Source of the DNA: Acanthochlamys bracteata
Taxonomy: Eukaryota > Streptophyta > Magnoliopsida > Pandanales > Velloziaceae
Assembly (NCBI GenBank): GCA_019914995.1
Contig: CM034138.1
Span: forward strand, 2,232,001-2,296,000
Reading direction: 5' to 3'
DNA length: 64,000 bases
This document shows, piece after piece, positions 12,412 to 25,100 of this stretch (positions are counted from its first letter, which is position 1; each line of letters begins with the position of its first letter). The translations under genes and the position numbers were made by a program. Under the pieces are notes generated by a model that saw nothing but the letters and a program-made list of their open reading frames with translations, searched no databases and was not told the origin of the DNA.

Positions 12412-15400
12412 TTAAAGTGGATAAAACTTCGTACTTATCTTATGCATGTCACGGCTTCTCAGTTTTCTGGATTCTGTATGTTGTTTAGACAAGATGTCAG
12501 CTATGAACTGTTTTTGACCAAAAAGATCTGAATTCTTTAGAAGCAGATTTCTTGATGATGGATTTACAGCATAGCCATGCCCGGACATCCATTGCAACAT
12601 GTGTAGCAGAAGATCTTTCTTTTCAGGAGTTGCAATATAGCGTTCAACAGCTTCATGAAATATCTCCTGTGAATACAGCCACAAATTTAGGCATAGCACA
12701 TGCATTCGCAATAAATTAGGAAAGCAACCAAACAGGTTCATGCCTAATGATCTTCTCATAATCTGGTTGTATATGCCCTAACATATTCAAGTAGTCACAT
12801 TAAAAATCCAGCAGCGCAAGCTAATTCTTTAGAAACTCAACCATGCTCATTTCTTGGCTATATCATTTAAAGACATAATTAATAATTCATTCACAGCAAC
12901 ATAAACATATGCACCTATCTTCATCACTTCTAGTCCTGACAGTTGGACAATAATATTCCGAGCATGTCTATACTACGTAGGGACACCATAGAATTTACAG
13001 ATCTTTTAGGAAGCCTATAGTTGGTCTTATGCACGGTCAACATTTAGGCAACTTAGAGAACTGCTAAAGATCAAATTGATAAAGAAAGTGCAGTGAGAAG
13101 ATTGTAACGTCAGGTTCCTATACCCCGCCAATTTGGAACCCTGAGCGATGCAACGTCTTCAAAACATCATTTATCCAATTTATGTTCCCAAATTTCATGA
13201 ATGAGAATGAAAACTTCTCCAAAATGCTCGTAGACATCAATTGCGCATTATCCTGCATATGTAATTTAGAAGGGAAGGGTCCATTAGCATTTGAAACTGT
13301 TTCAATTTCATCATAAGACAAATAATTAGACAGATATATGACCTTCACTAGTACGTAAGCATCTTTAAGATGCCCACCTGCAACTAAGAAACCCAGCATC
13401 TTCTCATGCATGGTCTTGCAAACTGTTCTCTTGCTGTATCTTAGCAAATTGTAAACAGACAATGCCTCTGATGAGAAACCAGAGTTCCCTAGTTGTAAAA
13501 TAAGTGAAGAACAGAGCTCCTGAAAGATGAAGGAACAGAGTTAGAAGCGTGTGCAGACTATCTAGTCAATGATGAGAACAAGACTAACACGAGAATCTAT
13601 ATAAACAGATTAGCAGATAGAGAGGAGAATTCTACATTAAGTACATCACAGAATAAGGTGTTCATACTAGGCGATTCTGCAATCAGATTGAAGGTCAACT
13701 TGCAGTTTACGGTTGGGTTAATGAAAAGCAAACCAAATAGAGCAATGGTAGATTCAATAATAGCGTTAAGAACATTCAATATGAAAAGAAAATAAACATC
13801 CATTATAAAATATTTGCTTGACAGAGTTCACCGCTAGGATAAGAACATCAAAATAAGGCAGCTCATGTATAAAACAGATTAATCTCCAGCACAAAGATAA
13901 GGTTCGAAATTACGAAGAGTAACTCATTAAGAAATAGCTTTTTTCTTTAAATTCTGGAGATCAGTCATAAAATTTAGCCAGTATGACCTATGGCATGCAA
14001 CATGTGTGGCATATATCTTACCAAAAGCATATCGAAAAGGAGTACATCTAAGGAAATAAAGGTTAAAAACCTACAGAATTCATGAGTAGTTCAGATAATA
14101 AACTGAAAGTAATGTGCCTTACCTCATCAAGCGGGTATCCCTTGCTACGCATGTCTTCAACTGTACGAAATGCCAGTTGATATAGTTTCTCTTTGGAGAA
14201 ATACTTAATAAGGATGTGAAAAGTGTTCCAATCTGGAGAAATCATCAAACTATCCATCTTCCTTAAAAGCCGCATAACATTTTCAATGTCACCTACATTG
14301 CAGTAAGCTCTAAGCAATGTATTAAGCATGACCAAGTCATATTTGGCATAGTTTGACTCAAATTCCTCAGCAAGTTGCTTCGCTTCTTTCAGTCGACGGC
14401 ATCGACAATATGCAGATATCATGATACTATATGCAAATCCTTCTGCACAAATAAGGAGCATTAATTTCCAAAGTATAAGCCTTTTTTATACAAAAGATAG
14501 CGAAAATATAAAAGCACACATTGTTGTCAAATGTAAGGAAAAATGTTCCGAAAAGCTCCTTGTTATGTGGAAAACAAACACACTTAGGAGCTGAACATCT
14601 TCCAAAAGAAGCTAATTACCACCCATAATGTTTGCTTATTTCCTATGTCCATATGGATATGAAATGACAGCTACAACCTGCATATATTGTAAAAGAATAC
14701 TACTAATTATCTCTCATTTTAATCTATGCATAGTTCATACCAGATTTTGCTTTCTTATCTTTCATCTCAGCAAATATGCATTCTGCATCTTCTATACATC
14801 CTGACTTGGCAAAATTATCCATCAGCAAACAGTAGGGCATCTGGTAAAGAGAAAAGGCTATAAGCTTGATGATAGCAATACAATACGTATACTAACTTCT
14901 TACAACTAAAAGAGAGAGAGAGAGAGAGAGAGAGCACCTCATCGTCAGCATAACCTAAACTTTGGAGATCAGCCAAAAGTTCTTTTGACTTCTCAAATAG
15001 GCCAGTCCTAGCATATACCTTCAACAAGTTAGTCAAGGTTACCTGCATATAAGAGTAAAGCTAATCTATCAGAAACAGATAACAGGAGGTTACCACGTAC
15101 CAATAATGTACCTGATATTAAGAATACTTGAAGGCTATCTAATAATTATATTTTAAAAAAACAAAAGAATTAATGAGCATAATAATACAGCTACTTATCA
15201 GATAAGTATGGGTTATTGTACAAACTGAAGAGCTTTCCAATTGTCATAAAGATATTATGTTCATGAATGAATGTCGATAAATCATCAGCAACATTGGCAA
15301 AAGAAAAAAGTATGGCTTGAAAATCTTATTTGGTTCTTGCAAATATAAGAGTATCTTTAATGAAAGTTTTACTTCAACTACAATTTGAAATTTCAACAGA

Positions 15401-17168
15401 AATATGCAGTAAATCCGTTATTAGACATTCTACAAACATTTTATATTTAAATATGGAAAGCATTCAAAAGAAATAAATGACAGGCAATTAAGGTTATGGC
15501 AAGATGAGATATAGAGATGAATCAACCTTATTTGGTTCCAGACCAAGGCTCTTCATCTCTTTCATCAACTTATCGGCCTTCTTATGATCTCCAGTGGAAG
15601 AATATGCATTCAACAAAGAGCTGTAATGGTATAAATTTGGCGGACAACCGTCATTCTTCATCTGCTGAAAAAACGCCTCCGCTTCTTCACATAAGCTGTT
15701 AGAAGCACAAATGGCCAATAGAGATCCATATATTACACCATCCATTTGGAAGCCCTTACTTTGTAACTCCTGAACCAACTGCATTGCCTTAGAGTAGCCA
15801 TGCTCAACTTTTGTACAACCAGTCAAAAGCTACAGAAACCAGATTAAGGAGTGGTGAGCAATCCATGCAATTAAGAATTCCATGCGAAGAAAATAGACAA
15901 ATGTAAAGCTTCACATATACTATTTTAAGCAAGCAAGTAACCAACAAGAACCTAAAGGAGGGGAATTAGTTTCGTACAGTACTGTAGGTGAAGAGGTCTG
16001 GAGATAAACCATTGCCTTTCATTCTATTGAACAACTGCATACTGCTTTCAAACTTTCCATTTCTGACCATGCAACCAAGAATAGAATTGCATACTGACAC
16101 ATTAATCTTCACTGAGTCATCACCAATGCTATCATAGATTTGCATGGCTCTAACAGGATTGCGGCTTATACCCATATATTTAAAGAACCCACTATATGAT
16201 ACAAAATTAACCTTTTCATGCTTCTGCATCCAGTCAAAAACCTGTGAAAAGAAGATATTTTCATCAAAAGCAACGAAGAAAGTACAACAGATATTAAAAA
16301 TTGGTATGAGAAAGATTGGCATTGTACCCAAGCAACCATAAGTATTTTACAAAATTACATGCCAGCAAGTCTAAAACTTCACAAAAATCAAATTGTACAA
16401 ACAAAGAAAGGTTCATAACTGCATCTGGCTAATACAATATTAGGTATATCTTTTGGATTTATGTTTATCTGCAAATGACAACCACATTCTGTATTTTATT
16501 GTGAAGACTGAGAATCGAAAGGCCCAACCGCGGTTGGACCAGTAACCTTAAGCCAAGTACCCAAAACTAGTTAACAATATTTCATGATTATCTATCATTA
16601 AAAACACTACCTATACCCAACCTGAACGACTTCCTTCCATCTTCGTTGTTCCCCAAACAGGCGTAAAATTGTATTCAGGTCCTGTAATTCCAATACATCC
16701 TTCAACCTGCAAATGCAAATCAGGAGTTGACGGCATAGGTATTATGTTCCAAGCACAAACTTTTGTTGACTAACCTCAATAAAAGTACAGAAGGTAAATT
16801 ATTTCAAGTAGTTCGAGCTAAAATCTGTCCAGTTATTTTTAATTAGAATAGAAAAAAGGTCATTACTAACAAATTCGATTGAATCCAAACTCACAAACCA
16901 AGAAACTGTGAGAAACATTCTCCAAAGCATAAACAATGAATTATTGGGAGAGAAAAACAAACTTCGATAGTGTGGGAATGAGTTCAATAGCGGACTGGAC
17001 TTCGGCGACAGCAGCGCGCCTGCGTGAAGCGTTAGCAGAAACAGCAACGCGCGACGGCCGACTGGTCCTCGACTCGGTAGATGCAACGGCTGAGGAAGGC
17101 GGCGGTGGCCGGAGAGCCGCCATTGCAGCCGCCGGTGGGCTCGTTGTCGGCGGGAATGGTCGTAGCAT
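12412..17168 (-). CDS. Pentatricopeptide repeat protein, At1g10910 type
   Basis: An organelle RNA-binding PPR protein of the P class. Ten exons on the minus strand close in frame: 17168-16963, 16706-16622, 16241-15978, 15829-15527, 15042-14938, 14840-14741, 14442-14123, 13519-13343, 13252-13124 and 12666-12412, giving 647 residues. The first exon is rich in Pro, Ala, Ser and Arg and looks like a chloroplast transit peptide. A run of about 35-residue repeats follows, for example SPDLFTYSTLLTGCTK, PPNLYHYSSLLNAYSS and LVMLNTLLRAYCNVGD. Ten exons is unusual, since most plant PPR genes have few introns, but it suits the At1g10910 lineage, which the sequence resembles. No DYW, E or SMR tail is seen. 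The ATG at 17168 is preferred because it starts the transit-like segment. The RNA target is unknown. Confidence 0.9.
14911..14934. repeat. (AG)12 microsatellite at a PPR splice donor
   Basis: Twelve AG units lie in intron 5 of the PPR gene, ending one base short of the exon-5 donor dinucleotide (minus-strand GT at 14937-14936). On the transcript this is a long CU tract directly after the donor. Confidence 0.9.
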
Positions 17169-17303
17169 CTTTTGGGTTCCGCGATATCTGAAATATAAAA
17201 GAAAATTTCGTCCTAGAGTATTTTGATTTTGTTTTGAAGAAAGCTGCGTAAGTGAACTGAACGAAACATTTGGTCCCGAATTGCGATTCAATGTCATTGA
17301 TGT

Positions 17304-17318
17304 TGGGCCTATTGGGCT
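17304..17318 (-). promoter_or_regulatory. Two site II elements upstream of the PPR gene
   Basis: TGGGCC at 17304-17309 and TGGGCT at 17313-17318 lie about 140 bp upstream of the PPR ATG. Tandem site II motifs are common at nuclear genes for organelle proteins and fit this gene. Confidence 0.5.
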
Positions 17319-18599
17319 TTATTGCAAACTGTAGCCGGTCTATTGGCCATATGATGTTCTTCCCTTGTACTTTTAATGTGATGAATATCTAACGTGACGA
17401 AGTGTGTCTATTTTTCAGCGGTACTAACTTTCTTTCAACAAAATTGAATTCTGATGAGATCATATATTTATTTCGTATTAAAATTTTTTATATAAATAAA
17501 TAAGTAATTTTTAATAATTTTTTGTAAATAATTTATTTTATAATAATTTATTTTGTGGAGCTTACTTACAAATTTAAAAAATAAATAAACGCGCCCAAAG
17601 AGTTGACATTCAGTAGGAGTTCTTGCTTAACGCATGTGATAACTGATGGTTTCTAACATTTGAAAGAAAATAAGCAACCCAAGAAAAAGGTTCGTGAATG
17701 AAAAATAGTAATGGTTGTTGGGAAAATGTTGCCAAGATGCATGAACGAATGATTTCATGAGATAGTACTTTACACAAATTATATAGACCACTACAGTTGC
17801 TTCTCTAACAAACAAAACATATATCGAAGCCAACACGCGAACATTAAACAACACTAAAGCTGTATTTTACAAGTATTTTTTTCTTCAATGCTTCAGCAAC
17901 AATGTATACATTCTTAATGCAATATCAAATGCACCCTTTATGAAGTGTAAGCATTCTGTTGCTTTGACATGTAACCAAAAATTCTTTACTGGTAGTGACC
18001 TGCAGTAACTGTACGTATCAACTTCTCTGGAAGGAAAAGGATCGTAAGCAATAATTCAATGTGTATATAATACGCATTTCGAAGTTTGATGCTTTGAAGG
18101 AATAATAACTTGAAAAACAAGAAATCAGGGGGCTTATTGAATTATTTACATATTACTGTCCCTATCACAACTCCCTGAAAAATTGGGCTCCGAAATTTTA
18201 GACTGTTATAAGAAATAAAAAATATCTATAGAATATCACGAAGAGAATTGCTTGAACAGTTGAATCCAAAGTGTATCAAATGCAACCAATAAAGTTTCTG
18301 TCATTAAAAAGACGGGCCGAGATTCCAAGCATGGGGACAGAATGAAATAGATCAATGAAAGATTCTCGAAGCTATGTGTTCTAAGCTTAAATCTGTCTAT
18401 AGTTAACTTATCGATGTCTTCTTCTTCACTGCGAAGATTGTAGCTGACGGAATTGCTTACGCGATAACGTTTATTTTGTAGCTCAAACCGACAATGATTA
18501 TGAAGATATTTGAAAGTGCTCATTAAATAGAAGTTTTTTGGAATGACATTTAGTTTGTTGTCTAGACATTTAGCTTGGCCATAAAAGTATGCAACCATC

Positions 18600-18713
18600 A
18601 TATATCTAGGTGCTAGTGAACCTGGCTCTGTTTCTTGTATATGTTCTTTGCATGTAATATATCTCGGTGGTAGCTAATCTGGCTCTGTTTCTTGTATATG
18701 TTTCTTGCTGGTG
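18600..18713. repeat. Imperfect tandem duplication, 57-bp unit
   Basis: The copies start at 18600 and 18657. They share the block GGCTCTGTTTCTTGTATATG and differ at several positions at the left of the unit. The divergence indicates an old event. Confidence 0.75.
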
Positions 18714-18726
18714 TCCTAAATCTTAA

Positions 18727-19131
18727 TGTTGGACTTCCAAATTAGTTTAAATTTGAGTTAGTAGCGGAAGGGTTTTAAAATAATATCCAAACAAAATATA
18801 GACTAGTTAATTTAAAAATGAGCCAATAATTTGTATTAAATTAGGTTTAATTAGATTTTGATTTGGTAAAATTAACGGTACATATTTCTTAATAGTCAAT
18901 ATTGGCTGAAAGTCGAAATAAGTATGTATGTGTTTATAAATAGGAGATACTAATTTTTTAAGAAATTGATCAATTTTTTTTAGTATAAAAATCCGATTCT
19001 ACACTTAAGTCTGTAGATATATAAAGTTGAATTATTCTAGGTTATTTGTTTGCCAAATTGGATGACTGCTTACATAAATTTAGACACTCGTATATCTTGA
19101 GCTAGCTTTTGGGGTTAAAACGCATCTAACA
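18727..19131 (+). mobile_element. Probable Copia-type LTR fossil
   Basis: The stretch starts TGTTGG and ends TAACA, giving the short TGTT/AACA inverted ends usual for LTRs. The sequence after it (about 19133-19145) resembles the plant initiator-Met primer-binding site, with differences. Near the end it has a GAGCTAGCTTTTGG block of a kind seen in Copia LTRs. No second LTR and no recognisable internal proteins were found, so this is a broken, clearly old remnant. The call rests on the ends and the primer-site position only. Confidence 0.4.
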
Positions 19132-20526
19132 TAATATGAGAGCAGTTCTTGTGTAAGAATTAGCTCAGTAAACAAAATTAGCCCTATGAGAGGATTGAGT
19201 CCGACCCTACATGCTATAAGTGACGGAGTATTGAATTGTTCTACATTGTTGTTTACAAAGCTGCGTGACTATTTATAAGGATATGAACATTCTCACCTTT
19301 TGTGATAGTTTTTGGGATTGTAGTGAAAACCAATATAACATCGGTCATTGAAGGTAAAAATGGTAGCAAAAAGGAGTACTCACTGAATCCTTCCTGTAAT
19401 AGATACAGATGGAATGCCATTTCAGAATTGTTCCTGTGAAAGAATCTAGTTCACTTGTGTCACTCTCATCTGACGAATTGGTCGTAGTCCAGTTCCGTGG
19501 CGTAGCTAACCACGTTACAATATTGTTTGTCGGCATTCAAATTGCAGTATGGACTTGTAAAGCCGGTCTTATTCATGAGCACAACTTGGTCACTAAATTC
19601 TACGGAGCACTTCATCCTGACTACATAAAGAAACTAGACAAGTTGCTTTTAACTAAGGCCATCATCAGACATTACTGTCATCGGCCGCAATATTTTAACA
19701 TATATGTAATCTTATCTGGAAATTTTCACTCATAAGCTTTGATTTGCATATGGAAATCTAGAGCTTACAGATTCATGTGGGTTCCCTTCTGCCAACCACT
19801 CAATTTAGGAGATAAGAGAAGCTTAGACACTCTTCATTAATCTACGTATAGAACACTTGGACAGTTTCACCTTTCACTCTTCCTTCTGTTCTAAAAGAAT
19901 TTATTTCAATAAGCATTTTCAAATACTCCATATATATATATGTCATATTTGGTGTCTTGTATTGTTTTCTAAGAAAGGGAAGAAAAGCAGTGTAATGTTC
20001 TTAACGCTAAGAATGTGTTCTTTTATATGAACCGAGTTTTTAAAAAATGACTTTCTAGAAAAGTAAGTTTTAGAAAATGAATTACAAAAGTGTTTGTTGC
20101 AAATGAATATGTAAAATTATTTGAAAATATTTTTTGGTAGAATTTCACTTTTAGGTGCAAAAAAAATTACATTTTAAGACACCATTTGATAATACTTTTC
20201 GATAATTTTTTATTTCAACTTCAATTTTTATTTTAAATTTTTATTTTACATATATTCTTTATATCTAATAATGAATATCTGATTTGAAAATTTTGCCAGT
20301 TAAAATAGCGGACGAATGCTTATATCTTATTCCATCATAAAATTTTATCATATTTACTTTTAAATTTTAAAAAAAATCAATTTTTAAAAATATTTCATTA
20401 TCACTTTTTCTAATATCACTGCTTTCTATAGACCACCATTCAAATTGAACCATGGAGCAAACAAGTTCTGTCCAGCAAAATTTTTGTTGCTATTTGTCAG
20501 CCAAAACTAAAAAAAAACACTAGTTA

Positions 20527-20813
20527 GAGCGTGTTTTAAACGCTCGTAATTTTATTTTTTTCATTAGATTTAGAATATCGAATAGTTCACATATTTTATT
20601 TACATACAAAAATCAGAACTCTACTTTTATATACAAAATTTCAATTCTAATTTTTTTATTTATATATTTTCTAATGCAATTTTATTTTTAATTTTTAACT
20701 TATTTTTAAAATCTATTAAAATATATATTGAACTTTATTTTTAACTCATTTAAAAAAAAATTATTTTTTATTTTTTATTTTTAAGAAAATTCAGTTAGAC
20801 ATATTTGAAAGAC
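20527..20813. mobile_element. Short AT-rich MITE-like element, group 1
   Basis: An AT-rich unit of about 290 bp flanked by GC-richer ends (GAGCGTGTTTTAAACGCTC on the left, TTTGAAAGACGTTC on the right). It aligns along its whole length with 50316-50608, sharing blocks such as TTTTTATATACA.AATTT and AACTTATTTTTAAAA. It has no coding capacity. The superfamily is undetermined. Confidence 0.5.
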
Positions 20814-21399
20814 GTTCTTATCTTCTCTTGCAATGTAACGTTCACCAATTCGTACGTAGATAGGCTTATTTAATTTTAATCTCTCTATCAATTTGGAATA
20901 TGTTAAGTGATCTAAAGCTAGTTGATCGCCACGTACTAGTATATCTGTTTTTAGTGCTGTAATACATGTTTATCATTAACATTTACTTGCATAGATTTTC
21001 TTTTACGATTATGTATACAATCAAGAGAAAAGGAAATTAAGTTTATTTAAAAGCATATTTTTATTTTATGCAGAATGTTTAATTGTATTTAAAAAATGAA
21101 TTATGTTAATTGAAAATTGCTTAAAAAGAATTTTTAACAAAAAATTAATAATTTTTAAAAGTTATTTTGTTTTTATTTAAAAATTATATATACACACTAA
21201 AATTATAAGTACTTTTTCATTAAAAAATATACAAATTATATATACTAAATTAAAATTTGTTTAATGGACTAATAAGAATGTGGGTAAAACGCGCCACCAC
21301 TGAACATGCCTTCACTGTCGACCCAAATATTTACTTTCGGTGCGATCGACTTTTTTTGGCGTTCGTCGCGCGAACCTTCCTACTTTTGTCAGCTTTTTA

Positions 21400-21612
21400 T
21401 TTACACCCAATTTAACTTTTTATTTTAAATTTTAAATTTAACCATTTTATATTTTAATTATTATTGTAAATTTTATTTTTATTTTTATGCTGTATTTTAT
21501 TTTATTAAAATTTAATTTTAAATTTATTTTATTTATTTTAAATATCACTTTGAATTTTTTTATCGAATTTTATTTAGCTAATTTTATTTTTATAAAATCG
21601 TAAATTTCAGTT
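21400..21612 (-). mobile_element. Short AT-rich repeat, group 2, reverse copy
   Basis: Its reverse complement aligns with 29238-29520, for example ATTTTAATTATTATTG and TTTATTTTATTTATTTTAA blocks in the same order. Two copies in opposite orientation about 8 kb apart point to a small dispersed element. Its ends are not clear. Confidence 0.4.
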
Positions 21613-22037
21613 AAATGTATTTAAAACAAGCCATTAATAATATTGTAGTGCTGATTCTGCAAAACGTTCGTAAGCACTTGTCACCTATTGCGACTTTGGG
21701 ATCAAAAGAAAGGAGTATCGCTCACGAAAGCGAGACAAGATCGACCTACGCTATACAACCACCCGCATACTACGTTCTATGCGTTCATTTAGCGGACCGT
21801 TAATAACTTACAAACAAAAATATCAAGACCGTTCATATTATATCCTAGACACGTCCTCGAATCTAACCTTATGCTCATTATGCGCCTATTACGACGGTAA
21901 ACTGATTCTACTAAAGTAGGCCACATATTGCTTTGGATCAACGGCTGTGATTCATGGACGGGAAAGCGACGATAAAATTCGATTAAAAAGAAGATTCTTC
22001 AGAAAATCAATAAAGCAACCTCGATGGATTCCTGCTT

Positions 22038-22046
22038 TATAAATAC
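22038..22046 (+). promoter_or_regulatory. TATA box of the VPE gene
   Basis: TTATAAATA lies about 80 bp before the VPE ATG, which puts the start site near 22070. The 5' UTR would then be only about 50 bases long. Confidence 0.6.
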
Positions 22047-22084
22047 CTCGCCTTCTGAACCTTAAGCCTTTATTCTCACGCTTT

Positions 22085-22120
22085 ATGCCACCCGGTGCCG
22101 GCGAAGAAAACCGGCTGTAA
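22085..22120 (+). promoter_or_regulatory. Upstream ORF abutting the VPE start
   Basis: ATG at 22085 opens an 11-codon frame ending with TAA at 22118-22120, one base before the VPE ATG at 22122. It is in a different frame from VPE. If the transcript starts near 22070 this ATG is very close to the cap and may be skipped in part. Any effect on translation is inferred. Confidence 0.45.
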
Positions 22121-22121
22121 A

Positions 22122-25100
22122 ATGGGCAGATTCAACGCTGGAATCGTCATCTTAGGTCTGATGTTGCCGATTCTGGTGGCAGAGAGCCGGACTGGTTCGG
22201 TTATCAAGATGCCGACGGAGGGTCGCGGTTTTCCCTTTAACAATGATGACGATTCGGTTGGGACCAGGTGGGCAGTGTTGATCGCTGGATCTTCTGGATT
22301 TGGGAATTATCGCCATCAGGTGTATATGATAATTCACAATTGTTTCCATTTTGTTAAAGGATTATTTTGTTTGCGTGAAGTAAGTAATTGTCGTTTTTAT
22401 GAAAATGATTGTCAAGGAGTTTTTTAATTATATTTATTGCCTATTTTTAGATCAGGAATATTGAGGAGGGGAAATTTATCTGCTTGGTTAGTGTACTAAT
22501 CTGTGGAAATTTATCATGATATCACAGAGTCCATGCACTTTGGGTTATTGAAAGTTGAGTTTATCATGCTTAGAATTATATAAAAGTTTTTATTGGAAAA
22601 CCAGAGATGGGGATAGGATGGCCATCGGAAGTAGTTGTGGCCTCTGGTTATGTAAGGAGAACGCTTGGTGAAAGCTTAATTAAAGTCAGGTCAAACTTTT
22701 ATGGGTAATGATTTTTTTGGCAATCTGCGCGACTTTTTTAGAGCAAAACAACTTATTCAACTACTTCGCACCGTAGGAATACCTTCTGGGTATAGCTTTA
22801 CTGAAGAGTTTGGACAACTGGCCTTTTCATCTTCCTTCCATAGCACAGACACAAACAAAATATATTTGCTTCTTTGATAATAGTTCTGGAAGTTGTTTTA
22901 ATAGCTTATGTAGGCTGTACTTCTCAAAGCTGCAAAAGTTCTGAAGTTAACAAATTTATTTGCCACATAGGTAAGCTCCAAGGTTTAACCCCTAACCATA
23001 TTAACTGCAACCATGTTCTCATATGCAAACAGAAATCTGTATCCAGTCATATAGCTAAGGGCCTAATTAGCAGAAGTCAGCTGGCCCATAGCTCTACTTT
23101 AATTTATATTTATTCACTATGTGGTCCCACAATCATCTTGAGGTATGAAGCCTAGTTGATTGAAGGGTCCCAGTTATTTTCCTGTCATGTGAACATACAT
23201 ACAACAAATAACTGTAGAGCCTTTTGTAGCTTAGTCTGTTTTGGTTTCCATATGAGACCATCGATAGTACCTCTACTTTTTGCCAGTATGAAAAGCTGGC
23301 TTTCTGTTTTAGTCGCTGATCAAAAGATGCACAAGAGAGAATTACTTTAGCAAAATTATACCCATTTGGAAGACTGAACTTTTGGAACATAATTTATGGA
23401 GAAGAAGTGGAATGCCTTCACCTGAATTTTAAAAAAAAAAATGTATGGTACTGTTACTGGTTGATGAAGGAGAGAATTGAATTAGTTTGAATAGAGGAAA
23501 CTGGTACTTCAAGAAGACAATAACACCTTATCCATGCTTATGGTTTATCCACTATGGTTGGACTTCTGCGCCAGTTGCTAGGGGTGCTTGCAATGGGGTC
23601 CTTTGTTTCAGTTGATTGCTTGCTTCTAGGGGTCGTTTGAAAGTACTTCTGAAAAGTTCTTTTCTGAAACAGAAAGTATTTTATCCTAATTCGATAAACG
23701 AGCGCTACTATCTTGACCTAAAAAAATAAAAATAAGCAATAAAAAGATTTTACTAGGTAAAATAAAAATTTCTATATTTTTAAAATTTTAAATTAATTAT
23801 ATAAAAAATTGTAAAAAATTTATGGGGAAACATGAACTGAAAAAGCTGAAAAGCACTTTTCCAGAACGCAATCCCAAACGGCCCTCTAGCCTTCCACAAA
23901 TAAATGAAACAGTTGCACTAGTGCATTAGCAGATTTCTCGCATCAGACAATCAGTCAGCTTCCTTTTAGGTTAAAACCATCTTTCAGTAGTGCATATCCA
24001 TTTTGAGTCAGAATAAATGTCTGCTTGTTGCAAGAGATTCTGTCAGATTCAATTATTAGATTCTGTTCATTATTATTCTGTATTTAACATCACGTGGTTT
24101 TAATTATTTTGTTAGGCTGATGTCTGCCATGCCTATCAAATAATGAAAAAAGGTGGGCTGAAGGATGAAAACATCATTGTCTTCATGTACGATGATATTG
24201 CATACAACGAAGAAAACCCCAGAAAAGGCATTATTATCAACCATCCACAGGGCAAGGATGTATATGCTGGAGTCCCCAAGGTTTTTCATTTTCTCTTTTC
24301 AGCATTCTTTTTGCCATGTTTTCTCTGATTTTTGGGAATTATCTAAAGTGTCTTATTTCTACAGGATTATGTGGGAGAAGATGTTACAGTTGACAATTTC
24401 TTTGCTGTTCTACTTGGAAATAAAACTGCTCTGACAGGAGGAAGTGGGAAAGTTGTTGATAGTGGTCCTAATGATCACATTTTTGTGTTCTATACTGATC
24501 ATGGTGGTCCTGGAGTTCTTGGTTAGTGTCTCTGAGTAGCTTTTTGCTGATAATGTGCTAAATGCTGAAATTGATTTGTCTTAGTTACTCTCTTGAGTCA
24601 TCAAAGTTTGTGACAATTCTATTGAATTGAAGCTTTTTGAAGCGATTGTTATAGCATCTTAGTAGTCATGGTTCATATGAAATGATTTGTAGATAGTGCT
24701 ATAGTTTCCAACTTGGCGCCTTGTACCTTTCCACTCCTTTTCAAATTGTCCTGATTATTCCTCTGCAGGCATGCCAACATATCCCTACCTATATGCTGAT
24801 GACTTGATAGCCGTTCTAAAGAAAAAGCATGAAATGGGAACATTCAAAAACATGGTGTGTTTCTTTTTAAACATGTCCAAGAGACATAATCTTTTGCAAG
24901 TATATGCAGCATCTAGTGATTGCTAGGTGCCTGTTTTGTAGGTATTTTATCTTGAAGCTTGTGAATCTGGGAGCATATTTGAGGGGCTTCTCCCAGATAA
25001 CATAAACATATATGCAACTACAGCTTCTAATGCTGAGGAGAGCAGTTGGGGAACTTACTGTCCTGGGGAGTATCCTAGCCCTCCTACAGGTTACTATACC

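Larger units (their letters stand above)
17319..22037. other. Gene-poor intergenic region, 4.7 kb
   Basis: No host gene is supported. It contains a tandem duplication (18600-18713), an LTR-like fossil (18727-19131), an AT-rich terminal-repeat element (20527-20813) and a second AT-rich repeat (21400-21612). A 108-codon open frame at 19409-19735 has no recognisable domain and lies in possible retroelement remnant sequence. Confidence 0.6.

Noticed and set aside
19409-19735. 108-codon open frame downstream of the LTR fossil
   Set aside because: No recognisable domain and no clear promoter; it sits in possible retroelement remnant DNA.
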